A stretch of DNA of 64,000 bases from the NCBI RefSeq assembly GCF_945957355.1, contig NZ_CAMFKM010000001.1, positions 496,001-560,000 of the forward strand, given 5' to 3'. Positions 41,533-50,840 of this stretch are shown here, piece after piece; within the stretch, counting starts at the first letter, position 1; each line of letters starts with the position of its first letter. The position numbers and the translations under genes are program-made. Below the pieces are notes generated by a model that did no database searches, was not told the DNA's origin, and was given only the letters and a program-made list of their open reading frames with translations. The DNA is from an uncultured Reyranella sp. GTDB lineage: Bacteria > Pseudomonadota > Alphaproteobacteria > Reyranellales > Reyranellaceae.

Positions 41533-42488
41533 GTGCTGCTCCGGGTTTCCTGATAGCGGACCTCGATCCGGTCCCAGATCTGCGCCTCCAGCGAGACACC
41601 GTCGAAACGGTTGATCTGCTGCAGGCCGGTCGGCGAGGTAACGTTGATCTCGGTGAGATAGTCGCCGATCACATCGATGCCGACGAAGATCAGGCCCCGT
41701 CTCGCGAGCTCCGGGCCGATGGTCTCGCACAGTTCGATGTCGCGCCGGGTCAGCGAGGCCTTCACCGCCTTGCCGCCGACATGCATGTTGGAGCGCGCCT
41801 CGCCCGCCGCCGGCACACGGTCGATGGCGCCGACCGCCTTGCCGTCGATCAGGATGATGCGCTTGTCGCCCTTGCGCACCTCCGGAAGATAGCGCTGGGC
41901 GATCACCGGCTCGCGGCTGCGCTGCGAGAACATCTCGAGCAGCGATGCGAAGTTCTCGTCGTCGGGGCGAACGCGGAAAACGCCGGCACCGCCATTGCCG
42001 AACAACGGCTTCAGGATGATGTCCTGGTGCTCGTCGCGGAACTCGCGCAGCGCGCGCGCATCGGCCGTGATCAGGGTCGGCGGCATCACATTGTCGAAAT
42101 GCGTGACGAACAGCTTCTCCGGCGCGTTGCGCACGCTGGCGGGGTCGTTCACCACCAGGGTCTTCGGATGGATGTGCTCGAGCAGATGCGTCGTCGTGAT
42201 GTACGACATGTCGAACGGCGGGTCCTGCCGCAGCAGCACGACGTCGACGGTCGAAAGATCGATCATCTCGGGCGCGCCCAGGGTGAAGTGATTGCCCTTC
42301 TCGCGGCGCAGCTTCATCGGCTGCGCGCGGGCCATCACCTTGCGGTCGCGGAAGATCAGGTCGGGCGGCGTGTAGTGCCACACCGTGTAGCCGCGCTTCT
42401 CGGCTTCGAGGCCCAGCACGAAGGTCGAATCGCCGTCGATGTCGATCGTCGATACATGGTCCATCTGGATGGCGACGTTGAGCTTCAT
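41529..42488 (-). CDS. gshB: Glutathione synthetase
   Basis: This 319-residue ATP-grasp enzyme joins gamma-glutamylcysteine and glycine. It begins [20 protein letters not shown], as usual for GshB. It has the ATP-grasp elements [16 protein letters not shown] (phosphate loop), [13 protein letters not shown] and [20 protein letters not shown], which hold the metal-binding Glu/Asn. Length is typical. The downstream ankyrin gene overlaps its stop. The usual alphaproteobacterial neighbours yraN and rsmI follow upstream, separated here by the SirB1 gene. Confidence 0.95.
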   Translation of the reverse strand: MKLNVAIQMDHVSTIDIDGDSTFVLGLEAEKRGYTVWHYTPPDLIFRDRKVMARAQPMKLRREKGNHFTLGAPEMIDLSTVDVVLLRQDPPFDMSYITTTHLLEHIHPKTLVVNDPASVRNAPEKLFVTHFDNVMPPTLITADARALREFRDEHQDIILKPLFGNGGAGVFRVRPDDENFASLLEMFSQRSREPVIAQRYLPEVRKGDKRIILIDGKAVGAIDRVPAAGEARSNMHVGGKAVKASLTRRDIELCETIGPELARRGLIFVGIDVIGDYLTEINVTSPTGLQQINRFDGVSLEAQIWDRIEVRYQETRSST

Positions 42489-42532
42489 GGTGGAATCCTG
42501 ACTGGCGGGCTCGGGGCTGAGATCGGCTGGTT

Positions 42533-43348
42533 TCAGTTAAGGCCGCGGCGCAGTTCCTGCAACAGGGCCTGCGCGCGCCGGCGGAGGTCGGCATCGCCGT
42601 CGAGTTCGAGAATGCGTTCATAGGCCGCGATGGCCGCGCGCCTCTTGTCGAGGCGCGCGTTGAGCTGACCGGCTTCGAACAGCAGCTCGATCCGGTCCGG
42701 CGCGATCGCCAGCATCCGGTCGAGCGAGCGCGCCGCTCCCGCCCAGTCCTCGCGTTTGGCGAGGCGCAGCCGCACGTTGTTCTCGAGCCGCAGCAGCACG
42801 TCGCGGTCGGACACGGCATCGAAATGCGCCGGCGCGAGTTCGGCGTCGGGGCCCAGGACCTGCCGCAGAAGCCTGCGCAGATCCGCGGCTTCGCGCACGG
42901 CCCCCTCGTGGAACGGATCGACGACATGCCGCGCGCCGTCGATGCCGATGCGGATCAGGAAATGGCCGGGGAACGCCAGCCCTTCGGCCTCCCAGCCCTG
43001 GGCGCGTGCGACGTGCAGGTAGAGGATCGACAGTGCGACGGGCAAGCCCTTGCGGCGCTCGATGACCCGCACGAGATCGGCGTTCTGCAAGTCGTCGTAG
43101 GTCTCGCCGTCGCCGCGATAGGCGTAGGAGCGGGCGATCACCTCGGACAGCGCTTCTGGCGTCGCCCCGCGGCGATGCACCAGGTCCGCAAGGTCGTCGG
43201 TCATCGCCGTCACATGCTGGCGGAACGGCGCAAGCTCGGCCGGCGCGCCGCGGCCGAGGACACTCAGCAGGAAGCCCGCCTCCAGCAGGTCGATCCGCTC
43301 GCCGTCGCCGGCGCAGAGATCCTTCAGTCGAGCGAGATCATCCGCCAC
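42533..43348 (-). CDS. SirB1-family protein (transglutaminase-like with TPR)
   Basis: This 271-residue protein has a transglutaminase-like core (about residues 40-180, with [20 protein letters not shown] and [10 protein letters not shown]). A short tetratricopeptide segment follows at about 185-265 ([20 protein letters not shown]). The triad of active transglutaminases is only partly kept, and the family has no settled activity. Its start lies 3 bases before yraN's stop on the minus strand, so they share an operon with rsmI. It ends 44 bases before gshB. Confidence 0.85.
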   Translation of the reverse strand: MADDLARLKDLCAGDGERIDLLEAGFLLSVLGRGAPAELAPFRQHVTAMTDDLADLVHRRGATPEALSEVIARSYAYRGDGETYDDLQNADLVRVIERRKGLPVALSILYLHVARAQGWEAEGLAFPGHFLIRIGIDGARHVVDPFHEGAVREAADLRRLLRQVLGPDAELAPAHFDAVSDRDVLLRLENNVRLRLAKREDWAGAARSLDRMLAIAPDRIELLFEAGQLNARLDKRRAAIAAYERILELDGDADLRRRAQALLQELRRGLN

Positions 43349-43351
43349 GAG

Positions 43352-43717
43352 TTACTCCGGCGCTTGCCACACGTCGGGCAGATGGCGGGGCCACACGCCA
43401 CCGACCAGTACCGCATCGAAGCGCACCGAGCAGGCGGCATAGCGCGGATGGTGGGCGATGAACAGGCTGGCGGCGCGCGAAACGCGGCCGAACTGGCGAT
43501 CGCCCAAGGCGTCGGCCGCCTTGACGAAATCGCCGCGCGCCTTGACCTCGACGAAGGCCAGCACGTTGCCGCGGCGCGCCACGATGTCGATCTCGCCCAG
43601 CCGCGTCTTGTAGCGGCGCATCAGGATCGTGTAGCCGCCGAGCCGCAGCCGCCATACCGCCCGCCATTCGGCGGCGTGACCCATGCGGTAGGCTTTCTGG
43701 CGGGCTTTGGTCGTCAT
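43352..43717 (-). CDS. yraN: YraN/UPF0102 nuclease-like protein
   Basis: This 121-residue protein has the UPF0102 pattern: GHAAEWRAVWRLRLGGYTIL, then TRLGEIDIVARRGNVLAFVE with a PD-(D/E)xK-like D...ExK triad (VEVKAR). It is predicted to be a nuclease of the Holliday-junction-resolvase fold, but its cellular task is unknown. ATG 43,717 overlaps the stop of rsmI by four bases, the standard alphaproteobacterial arrangement. Confidence 0.93.
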   Translation of the reverse strand: MTTKARQKAYRMGHAAEWRAVWRLRLGGYTILMRRYKTRLGEIDIVARRGNVLAFVEVKARGDFVKAADALGDRQFGRVSRAASLFIAHHPRYAACSVRFDAVLVGGVWPRHLPDVWQAPE

Positions 43718-44607
43718 GGCGCGCCGCGCTTCAATTCGAGGGCGCGGGCATAGACGTCGCGCCGCTTCAGCCCGTAGCGCGCCGCGACCTCGGCCGCGGC
43801 ATCCTTCACAGATGCCGCCGCCATAGCCTCGCGCAACGCCTCGTCGACGGTGCCGGCGCTGCGCTCGGTGTCGGCGGAGGGCGCACCGATCACGATCACG
43901 ATCTCGCCCCTCACGTCGGAATGTCCGGCGTAGTGGGCCGCGAGCTTGCCCAGCGAGCCGCGCCGGACTTCTTCGAAGAGCTTGGTCAGTTCGCGTGCCA
44001 CGGCGGCGGGACGGTCGCCCAGCAGTTCGTGGAGATCGGCCAGCGACTCGGGCAGCCGGTGCGGCGCCTCGAAGAACACCAGAGTCGACGGAATGGCGGC
44101 CACCTCGCCGATGGCGCGCCGCCGCTCGGTCCCTTTGGCCGGGAGGAAGCCCGCGAAGAAGAAACGATCCGTCGGCAGCCCCGACAGGGCCAACGCCATC
44201 GGAACGGCCGAGGGGCCGGGCGCCACCGTGACCGGGTGCCCGGCCTCGACCGCCGCGCGCACCAGCCGGTAGCCGGGATCGGAGATCAGCGGCATGCCGG
44301 CGTCCGAAACAAGGGCGACGCTCTTGCCGGCGGCCAGTGCCCGCATGAGCCGCGGCTCGGATTTCTCCTGGGTGGCGTCGCTGTAGGACACCGTCGGGCC
44401 GGCGATGCCGTAATGGGTTGCGAGCTTGGCGAACACGCGGGTGTCCTCGCAGGCGATCAGGTCGGCCGCTTGCAGCACGTCGAGTGCGCGCAGCGTGATG
44501 TCGCGCATGTTGCCGATCGGTGTGGCAACAATATGCAGCCCCGGGGTGAGTGGCGGTTTACGCGGGGGCTCACCGCCGGTAGCTTGGGATCGTTCGTCCA
44601 AGTCCAT
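43714..44607 (-). CDS. rsmI: 16S rRNA (cytidine-1402) 2'-O-methyltransferase RsmI
   Basis: This 297-residue tetrapyrrole-methylase-fold enzyme modifies C1402 of 16S rRNA in the decoding centre. Marks are LHIVATPIGNMRDITLRAL, CEDTRVFAKL, LVSDAGMPLISDPGYRLV and GPSAVPMALALSGLP. The start is set at ATG 44,607 (MDLDERSQATGG); an in-frame ATG at 44,649 would overlap the divergent lipoprotein gene by 13 bases. The RsmI C-terminal helix-turn-helix (VKDAAAEVAARYGLKRRDVY) is present. It is divergent from the LpoA-like gene, as in many proteobacteria. Confidence 0.95.
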   Translation of the reverse strand: MDLDERSQATGGEPPRKPPLTPGLHIVATPIGNMRDITLRALDVLQAADLIACEDTRVFAKLATHYGIAGPTVSYSDATQEKSEPRLMRALAAGKSVALVSDAGMPLISDPGYRLVRAAVEAGHPVTVAPGPSAVPMALALSGLPTDRFFFAGFLPAKGTERRRAIGEVAAIPSTLVFFEAPHRLPESLADLHELLGDRPAAVARELTKLFEEVRRGSLGKLAAHYAGHSDVRGEIVIVIGAPSADTERSAGTVDEALREAMAAASVKDAAAEVAARYGLKRRDVYARALELKRGAP

Positions 44608-44636
44608 CTGTTTCCGATCGCCGGAGTTTCGCCCCG

Positions 44637-45818
44637 ATGCGTAGGTCATTTATTGCGCTAGCCACCGCCGCCCTCCTGTTGGGCGCCTGCGGCGAGTCGC
44701 CCAAGCCTAGCACGAGGACGGCGCAGTCGGTGACTGTCACGCCCAAGGCCGGATCGCCGATGACCGCCTCGGGCAAGGCGCGCATCGCCCTCCTGCTGCC
44801 GCTCAGCGGCCGTGCCGCGCCGATCGGGCAGGCCATGCAGCAGGCCGCCGAAATGGCGCTGTTCGATACCGGCGCCAAGGACATCGCCCTTTCGGCCTAT
44901 GACAGCGGCGAGAGCGCCGACACCGCCGTCGAAGCCTATCGCAAGGCCCGCCTCGACGGCGCGGCCCTCGTCCTGGGACCGCTCTACGGTACGTCGGCCT
45001 CGGCTCTGGTTCCCCTGGTCAACCAGGGCGGCATGAACGTGGTGGCCTTTTCCAACGACGAACAGGTCGCGCAGCGCGGGGTCTGGATCATGGGAATCGC
45101 GGCGCCGCCGCAGGTCCGGCGCGTGGTCGATCACGCGTTCGAGGCCGGCATCCGCCGCTTCGCGACCTTCGCGCCGCAGACGACCTACGGCCAGCAGATG
45201 TCGAGCACGCTCGAGACCTATGTCACGCGGCGGGGCGGCACCGTGGTCGGCCGTGAATTCTTCGATCCCAACGGCGCCGACATCCCGGCCCAGGCCCGGC
45301 AGCTCGCCGCCTCGGCCAAGAGCGAGGGCGAAAGCGGCAAGGTCGCGGTCCTGGTGCCGGTGGCGCCGCCCCTCCTGTCGACGGCGTTGGCCTCCCTCGC
45401 CACCAACGGCCTCGACGGCCGTGCGATCCAGCTCATCGGTACCGGCGTGTGGGATTTCCCCGGCGTGGGCTCGGAGACGATGCTGCGCGGCGCCTGGTAC
45501 GCCGCGCCCGATCCGGCGAAGCGGGCCGACTTCGAGCGCCGGTTCGTTTCGACCTATGGCCGGCCGCCGCACCGCCTGGCGACCCTCGCCTATGACGGCG
45601 TGGGACTCGCCAGCCAGCTCGCGCGGCTGAAGCCGGGCGGCGACTTCTCGGCCGAGGCGATCGCCAATCCCAACGGCTGGTCCGGCGTCGACGGCATCTT
45701 CCGCTTCCTGCCCGACGGCCGCTCCGAGCGGGCGCTCGCGGTGATCGAAATCCAGGGCGACCGCGGCGTGGTCGTCAGCCCCGCGCCCACGACCTTCGCA
45801 GGCCAGCCGACGAACTGA
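44637..45818 (+). CDS. LpoA-like lipoprotein (penicillin-binding-protein activator)
   Basis: This 393-residue lipoprotein has a signal with lipobox LLLGACG (lipidated Cys near residue 18) and then a type I periplasmic-binding fold: ARIALLLPLSGRAAPIGQAM, YDSGESADTAVEAYRKA, FSNDEQVAQRGVWIMGI and LAYDGVGLASQLARL. LpoA stimulates penicillin-binding protein 1A from the outer membrane. This group lacks LpoA's N-terminal TPR part, so a simpler binding protein is possible. Divergent to rsmI, sharing a 29-base gap, the common placement. Confidence 0.85.
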   Translation: MRRSFIALATAALLLGACGESPKPSTRTAQSVTVTPKAGSPMTASGKARIALLLPLSGRAAPIGQAMQQAAEMALFDTGAKDIALSAYDSGESADTAVEAYRKARLDGAALVLGPLYGTSASALVPLVNQGGMNVVAFSNDEQVAQRGVWIMGIAAPPQVRRVVDHAFEAGIRRFATFAPQTTYGQQMSSTLETYVTRRGGTVVGREFFDPNGADIPAQARQLAASAKSEGESGKVAVLVPVAPPLLSTALASLATNGLDGRAIQLIGTGVWDFPGVGSETMLRGAWYAAPDPAKRADFERRFVSTYGRPPHRLATLAYDGVGLASQLARLKPGGDFSAEAIANPNGWSGVDGIFRFLPDGRSERALAVIEIQGDRGVVVSPAPTTFAGQPTN

Positions 45819-45819
45819 C

Positions 45820-46572
45820 ATGGCCGCTCTTCCCAAGGCGGGGCTTCCCCGCGCGATCCTGCCCCGCGCCATCCTGTTCGACATGGACGACACGCTGATC
45901 CGGGCCTACGCGCAGCCGGAGGAGGCGTGGACCCGCCTGCTGCATGTCTTTTCCGCCCATCTCGACGCTCATGACGAGGCGGCCATCACGCGCGTGCGGA
46001 CGGCAGTCATGGAGGAGGCACGTGCCTTCTGGAACGACCGGGCCGAGGCCGCGAAGTGGCGGCTCGACATCCCGGGCGCCCGCCGCCTGTCGGTCCGCCG
46101 CGGTCTCGCCAGGCTGGGACGGCCCGACGACGCGCTGGCCGATCGAATTGCCGACTCCTTCACCGAACTGCGGCGCCAGGAATACCGACTCTATCCGGAC
46201 GCCCACGCCACGGTCGACGCGTTGCGCGATGCCGGCGTGCGCCTCGGCCTCGTCACCAACGGTGCCTCGGAAACCCAGCGCGCCAAGATCGAGCGGTTCG
46301 AACTCGCCCATCGCTTCCATCACATCCAGATCGAGGGCGAGTTCGGCCAGGGCAAACCCGAGCTGGCCGTCTATCGTCACGCGCTGGAGCGGCTGGGCGT
46401 CGCGCCCGAAGAGGCCTGGATGGTCGGCGACAACTACGAATGGGAAGTGGTGGCGCCACAGGCGCTGGGCATGTGCGGCATCTGGTACGACCCGTTCGAC
46501 GCCGGCGTGCCGGCTCACGCCACCGCGCAGCCGACCCGCATCATCAAGCGGCTGGCAGAACTGATCGAATAG
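45820..46572 (+). CDS. HAD-family hydrolase
   Basis: This 250-residue protein has the HAD motifs: nucleophile ILFDMDDTLIRA (motif I), LGLVTNGASETQRAKIER (motif II Thr/Ser), GKPELAVYRHAL (motif III Lys) and MVGDNYEWEV (motif IV Asp). A helical cap lies between I and II, so small phosphomonoesters are likely substrates; the specific one is unknown. It starts one base after the LpoA-like gene's stop, so they form one operon. It converges with the hydroxylase gene. Confidence 0.9.
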   Translation: MAALPKAGLPRAILPRAILFDMDDTLIRAYAQPEEAWTRLLHVFSAHLDAHDEAAITRVRTAVMEEARAFWNDRAEAAKWRLDIPGARRLSVRRGLARLGRPDDALADRIADSFTELRRQEYRLYPDAHATVDALRDAGVRLGLVTNGASETQRAKIERFELAHRFHHIQIEGEFGQGKPELAVYRHALERLGVAPEEAWMVGDNYEWEVVAPQALGMCGIWYDPFDAGVPAHATAQPTRIIKRLAELIE

Positions 46573-46575
46573 CCG

Positions 46576-47355
46576 TCAGGCCGGCGTGCGCGGCGGCACG
46601 CCGATCGCGGCGCGTTCGTACACGGCCTTGACTTCGGCGCTGCGACGGCCGAGCTCGTAGCGCAGACCGGTATAGAGGTTCACCGGAAACGGCATGTTGG
46701 CGTTGAAGTCGATGATCAGCACCACGCGCGTCTCGTCGGTCTGGTTCTTGACCCAGTGCTCGCGCGTATCGTCGAACACCAGCGGCACGCCCACTTCCCA
46801 GAAGAAATGGTGGCCGCCGATCTCGATCCAGCATTTCTCCGGCTCGCTGGGCACGATCAGCGGATAGTGGAAGCGAACGACGCCCGCCGCAGAGCCGCGA
46901 TGCGGCTCGATCTCGGCCCGGCCGTTGAGGATGCTGAACAGGGCCGTGTGCACGCCCGGGATCCGGTTGATGGCGGCCATCGTGTCAGGAACCGCCGCCG
47001 TGTTCGCCTCGATCTCGTGGCCGTAGATCTTCAGAATGAACGTGCGCCAGGCACGCCCCGGCACGTAGAGGTCGCGCGGATGGACCTCGTGCAGGGTGGG
47101 GATTTCCTCGTGGTGGCTGAGCAGGTAGTCGAGGTCAGCCTTGATCTTGTCGTGGCTCTTCCTGAGCTCGGCCAGGAACGGAAAGGATTTCAACGCCTCG
47201 TCACCGGCCAGCGGCAGCTTGGGCATGTTCTGCAGAATCCAATCCGAGAGCTTCAGATTGAGCTTCTCCAAGGGTTCCTGGGGCACCCAGATGTTCTTCG
47301 TCAGATAGAAGCGGCCCTTCTGGCCAACGCCCTTCGGCACATCCGTCGTTGTCAT
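46576..47355 (-). CDS. Aspartyl/asparaginyl beta-hydroxylase-domain protein
   Basis: This 259-residue non-heme iron, 2-oxoglutarate-dependent oxygenase keeps the double-stranded beta-helix pattern: ALFSILNGRAEIEPHRGSAA (first iron His), VRFHYPLIVPS, HHFFWEVGVPLVFDDTREHW (second His) and TRVVLIIDFN. Members hydroxylate Asp/Asn in proteins or lipid A acyl chains (LpxO). There is no membrane helix, so a soluble substrate is likely. ATG 47,355 is chosen because the frame upstream is Arg-rich and unlike the family. Confidence 0.85.
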   Translation of the reverse strand: MTTTDVPKGVGQKGRFYLTKNIWVPQEPLEKLNLKLSDWILQNMPKLPLAGDEALKSFPFLAELRKSHDKIKADLDYLLSHHEEIPTLHEVHPRDLYVPGRAWRTFILKIYGHEIEANTAAVPDTMAAINRIPGVHTALFSILNGRAEIEPHRGSAAGVVRFHYPLIVPSEPEKCWIEIGGHHFFWEVGVPLVFDDTREHWVKNQTDETRVVLIIDFNANMPFPVNLYTGLRYELGRRSAEVKAVYERAAIGVPPRTPA

Positions 47356-47552
47356 GCGGAAGCAATCCTGCCTGCTGCCATGCCTGGTTCTCTGCACAAA
47401 AGGCGCGAAAAACGCTGCCTCGTGCGTCGCACGGGGCGTATTTCTGAGATAAAGATTCTCTCGATGCAATAACCTCAAATGTCGCAAAAACCGTGTGGCC
47501 CGCTGCGTCAGCGGATGGCCTATTCTGCGACCATGAAGATCAGGGCCACCCC
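47356..47552. promoter_or_regulatory. Divergent promoter region
   Basis: This 197-base region, unusually AT-rich for this chromosome around 47,440-47,500 (TTTCTGAGATAAAGATTC), separates the hydroxylase (-) from the methyltransferase (+). It should hold both promoters. I see no operator dyad. Confidence 0.4.
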
Positions 47553-48443
47553 ATGACCGAGACTGCTCATGCTGCCGGCGCCTCGCCGGAAGCCATCCGT
47601 TCGCACTACGACGTCGGCAACGATTTCTATCGGCTGTGGCTCGACGAGACGATGACCTACTCCTCGGCGATGTGGCGCGGCGAGGACGACGCCGCCCCCC
47701 TAGCCGATGCCCAGCGCCGCAAGATCGACTGGCACCTGCGCCATTCAGGCGCCGACCGCGCGGCCTCACTGCTCGACATCGGCTGCGGCTGGGGCGGCAT
47801 GTTGCGCGCGGCGGTCGCCACGCGGGCGCCCGGCGCCGAGCCGTTGCAGCGCGGCGTCGGCCTGACCTTGAGCGATGCGCAGGCCGAACTCGCCCGCGCC
47901 GCGCTTCGCGACGCCGGCTCGCCGCCCGTCGAGATCCGCGTCGAAAGCTGGGCCGACCACCGGCCGGCCGAGCCCTACGGCGCCCTCATCTCGGTCGGCG
48001 CGTTCGAGCACTTCACCCGGCAGCAGGACGACTCCGCAACCAAGACCGCGATCTATCGTCATTTCTTCACGCGCTGCCACGAGATGCTGGCGCCGGGCGC
48101 GCGCATGACCCTGCAGACGATCGCCTATGGCGATCCCGACGACAAAGTCCCGACCGGCCCGCTGATCGAGGACATCTTCCCTGAATCGGAGCTGCCGCGC
48201 CTGCCGGAGATCCTCGCCGCCGCCAACGGAATCTTCGAGGTCGAGCGCTTCCGCAACGACCGCACCGACTACGGCCGGACCTGCGAGATCTGGGCGGCCA
48301 ACCTCAAGGCGCGGCGGGCCGAAGCGCTCGACATGGTCGGCAAGGACCAGACGCGCCGCTACGAGCGCTACCTGAAGTTCGCCGCCTGGGGCTTCTTTTC
48401 ACATCGCCTGCATCTGCTGCGCTTCCGCCTGAGGCGCCGTTAG
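47553..48443 (+). CDS. CFA-synthase-like S-adenosylmethionine methyltransferase
   Basis: This 296-residue protein resembles cyclopropane-fatty-acid synthase: SHYDVGNDFYRLWLDETMTY, LLDIGCGWGGMLRAA (SAM motif I), SVGAFEHFT and RYLKFAAWGFFSHRLHLLRF at the end. It lacks the roughly 80-residue N-terminal lipid-binding part of E. coli Cfa, so it may methylate another lipid or a small molecule. ATG 47,553 follows a weak ribosome site. A 99-residue unknown protein follows after 15 bases in the same direction. Confidence 0.85.
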   Translation: MTETAHAAGASPEAIRSHYDVGNDFYRLWLDETMTYSSAMWRGEDDAAPLADAQRRKIDWHLRHSGADRAASLLDIGCGWGGMLRAAVATRAPGAEPLQRGVGLTLSDAQAELARAALRDAGSPPVEIRVESWADHRPAEPYGALISVGAFEHFTRQQDDSATKTAIYRHFFTRCHEMLAPGARMTLQTIAYGDPDDKVPTGPLIEDIFPESELPRLPEILAAANGIFEVERFRNDRTDYGRTCEIWAANLKARRAEALDMVGKDQTRRYERYLKFAAWGFFSHRLHLLRFRLRRR

Positions 48444-48458
48444 CGGGAAGGAGCCGCC

Positions 48459-48758
48459 ATGTCCGCGCCCGACACCTTCGCCGCCAGCCTCACGGCCGCC
48501 GCGCCGCCCGCCGGATCCAGCCCGGCCCTTCAGGCCCTGTGGTGGGCGCGCCGCGGCGACTGGGCGCGAGCCCATGAATGCGTCCAGGCGCACGAGGGCG
48601 ACCCCGATTGCGACAGCGTGCACGCCCATCTCCATCGCCAGGAGGGCGATCTCGCCAACGCCAGCTACTGGTACCGGCGGGCGCGGCGGCCGGTATCGCA
48701 GCAGTCGCTGGACGAGGAATGGGCCGCCCTCACGGCGGAGCTGCTCACGCGGACCTGA
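48459..48758 (+). CDS. Conserved-looking 99-residue protein, function unknown
   Basis: The protein carries one TPR/helical pair: ALWWARRGDWARAHECVQAH, then GDPDCDSVHAHLHRQEGDLA and ASYWYRRARRPV. Trp/His-rich helices of this kind recur in alphaproteobacterial proteins of similar size (recollection). GGGAAGGAG lies before ATG 48,459. It follows the CFA-like gene, which suggests a shared operon. Confidence 0.75.
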   Translation: MSAPDTFAASLTAAAPPAGSSPALQALWWARRGDWARAHECVQAHEGDPDCDSVHAHLHRQEGDLANASYWYRRARRPVSQQSLDEEWAALTAELLTRT

Positions 48759-48865
48759 CGCCGAGATCGGCCACCCAGCACGCCCCGCGCAAAAACACCG
48801 GGGCATCCGCCCTTCGCGGTACCAGGATACCTTCCCGGGGTGTGACTCTCGTTTCGTCTGATTCG

Positions 48866-48889
48866 TTTATTTCGTTTATTTCGATTGGG
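48866..48889. repeat. Short tandem repeat
   Basis: TTCGTTTAT occurs twice in tandem followed by a partial third unit (TTCGAT) in the 146-base gap between two convergent genes. It is AT-rich and without a hairpin; low significance. Confidence 0.4.
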
Positions 48890-48904
48890 AGCATGCCCCG
48901 CCGG

Positions 48905-49255
48905 CTACTTGTCTTCCGGCTTCAGCATCAGCCGCTCGACCCGGCCGCCCTTGACGAGGTGCGTATCCAGCACCTCGTCGACGTCTTCCTTGGTCGGCAC
49001 CCGGTACCAGATCCCCTCGGGATAGATGACGATCGTCGGCCCCAGCTCGCAGCGGTCGAGGCAGCCGGCATTGTTGATGCGCACGTTCCTGAGGCCGAGC
49101 GCCTTGGCGCGGCTCTTCATGTGGTCCCGCAGCGCCTCGCCGCCGCGCTCGGCACAACAGCCGCGCGGATGCCCGGCGGGGCGGCGGTTGGTGCAACAGA
49201 AGACGTGGGCTTCGTAGTAGGGCTTGGGATCGCCTGGCTTGTCGCGCTGGCTCAT
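48905..49255 (-). CDS. Thioredoxin-like 2Fe-2S ferredoxin
   Basis: This 116-residue protein has the thioredoxin-like 2Fe-2S fold. Its cysteine pattern is HVFCCTNRRPAGHPRGCC with RINNAGCLDRCELGPTIVIY; the Cys at 20/21, 33/34, 64 and 68 are the likely cluster ligands. Such small proteins resemble the NuoE C-terminal half and pass electrons to unknown partners. It is followed 9 bases upstream on the same strand by the DUF6489 gene, so the two may form an operon. Confidence 0.88.
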   Translation of the reverse strand: MSQRDKPGDPKPYYEAHVFCCTNRRPAGHPRGCCAERGGEALRDHMKSRAKALGLRNVRINNAGCLDRCELGPTIVIYPEGIWYRVPTKEDVDEVLDTHLVKGGRVERLMLKPEDK

Positions 49256-49264
49256 GATCTCGGT

Positions 49265-49531
49265 CTATTCCTTCTTGGTCGATCCGCCGGTGGCGATGTT
49301 GGCCAACTGGGACCAGAAGACCTGCTGCATCTGCTGCATCTGGTCCATGCCCTGCATGGAGGCCGGCAGCCAGGTCTTGAAGATCGTCTCGGGGTTCATC
49401 GACCCGAGGCTGTTGCGCAGCCGCTCCTCGATCTCAGCCATGATGCGGTCCTGCATGGGCTTGATGTCCGGCAGTCCCATGAAGGCGCGGGCCTCCTCGG
49501 GCGTGCAGGTCACTTCGACGTTCACCTTCAT
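49265..49531 (-). CDS. DUF6489 family protein
   Basis: This 88-residue protein begins MKVNVEVTCTPEEARAFMGL and contains LPASMQGMDQMQQMQQVFWS, a Met/Gln-rich helix. The pattern, from memory, is DUF6489, restricted to alphaproteobacteria. It may be related to phasin-like or granule proteins because of the amphipathic Met/Gln helix (inference). It is divergent to dpaL and shares a 43-base gap. Confidence 0.85.
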   Translation of the reverse strand: MKVNVEVTCTPEEARAFMGLPDIKPMQDRIMAEIEERLRNSLGSMNPETIFKTWLPASMQGMDQMQQMQQVFWSQLANIATGGSTKKE

Positions 49532-49574
49532 GGGCCACTCCGTTTTGGGGACCTTAGCATGCTATGACCCCTGC

Positions 49575-50750
49575 ATGACGACCCCCCGGTTGGCCCCCTG
49601 GTTGGCCAAAAATCCGCGCAGCACGCGCCCCCTCCCCTTCGGTCCCGAACAGCGGTTCGTGATCGATCCCAGCGGGATTCCCGAACTGTGCGAGGAGTTG
49701 AAGGCCTGCCCTGCGCACAAGCCGACCCCGCTCTACGCGCTGCCGGCCCTGGCCCAGCGGCTGGGCGTGGGCGAAATCCGGGTCAAGGACGAGAGCCAGC
49801 GCTTCGGATTTGGCGCCTTCAAGGCCCTGGGCGGCGTGATCGCCGTCGCCGACGTGCTGACCCGCGCGGTCGGCGAGGCCCATCACGCCACGCCCTCCTT
49901 CGAGAGCGTGATGAAGGGCGAGCACAAGGACATCACCGGCCGCTTCGTCTTCACCGCCGCCAGTTCAGGCAACCATGGCCGCTCGGTCGCCGCGGGCGCC
50001 AAGCTGTTCGGCAATCGCTGCGTGATCTTCCTGCCGAAGTTCACCAGCGCCGAGAAGGAAGCCGCGATCCGGGCGCGCGGCGCCGAGGTGATCCGGGTCG
50101 ACGGCGACTACGACACCGCCGTCGCCGAGTGCCGCCGCCAGGCCGAAACCAACGGCTGGACGATCATCTCCGACACGTCGTGGGAGGGTTACGATTCGGT
50201 GCCGCGCAGCGTCATGCGCGGCTATTGCGTGCTGGTCCACGAGGCGGTCGTCCAGCAATGGGACAAGGGCCCCACGCACGTCTTCGTGCAGGCCGGCGTC
50301 GGCGGCCTGGCGGCGGCGGTGATCGGCTATCTCTGGGCGGTGTGCGAGGAACGCCCGGTCTCGATCGTGGTCGAGCCCGAAAGCGCGGATTGCTGGTTTC
50401 AGAGCAACCTCGCCGGCAAGCCGACCTTGGCCAGCGGCGACGCCGACACGGTGATGGGCGGCCTCGCCTGCCGCGAGATCTCGCCCGTGACCTGGCCGAT
50501 CATCGGCGCGGCGGCGGACTGGTTCATGACCATCGGCGAGGACAGCGTCCTGCCGGCCCGCCGGCTCTATGCCAATCCGTTGGGCAACGATCCCGCCATC
50601 ATCTCCGGCCCCTCGGGCTGTGCGGGTCTCGCCGGCCTGATGCGCGTCTGCACCGACGAAGCCGCCTTCAAGGCGCTCGGCCTCGGCCCGACCTCGCGCG
50701 TCCTGCTGATCAACAGCGAAGGCAACCTGGGCGAGCCGCTGCCGTCCTGA
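49575..50750 (+). CDS. dpaL: Diaminopropionate ammonia-lyase
   Basis: This 391-residue PLP enzyme splits 2,3-diaminopropionate into pyruvate and ammonia and also acts on D/L-serine. PLP-Lys lies in RFGFGAFKALGG, the phosphate-binding loop is TAASSGNHGRSVAAGA, and SDTSWEGYDSVPRSVMRGY is specific for DpaL. The final GNLGEPLPS region is also typical. ATG 49,575 lies 43 bases from the divergent DUF6489 start. No further catabolic genes are adjacent; it ends 90 bases before the lipoprotein gene. Confidence 0.93.
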   Translation: MTTPRLAPWLAKNPRSTRPLPFGPEQRFVIDPSGIPELCEELKACPAHKPTPLYALPALAQRLGVGEIRVKDESQRFGFGAFKALGGVIAVADVLTRAVGEAHHATPSFESVMKGEHKDITGRFVFTAASSGNHGRSVAAGAKLFGNRCVIFLPKFTSAEKEAAIRARGAEVIRVDGDYDTAVAECRRQAETNGWTIISDTSWEGYDSVPRSVMRGYCVLVHEAVVQQWDKGPTHVFVQAGVGGLAAAVIGYLWAVCEERPVSIVVEPESADCWFQSNLAGKPTLASGDADTVMGGLACREISPVTWPIIGAAADWFMTIGEDSVLPARRLYANPLGNDPAIISGPSGCAGLAGLMRVCTDEAAFKALGLGPTSRVLLINSEGNLGEPLPS

Positions 50751-50840
50751 AGGCACATCGTCCAGTTGATCTTCCCTGTCTCCCACGCCTCGTGGTAGCA
50801 CTCCCCCGCCGGGCCTTCCGGCAGGGGGAGAAACGAGAGA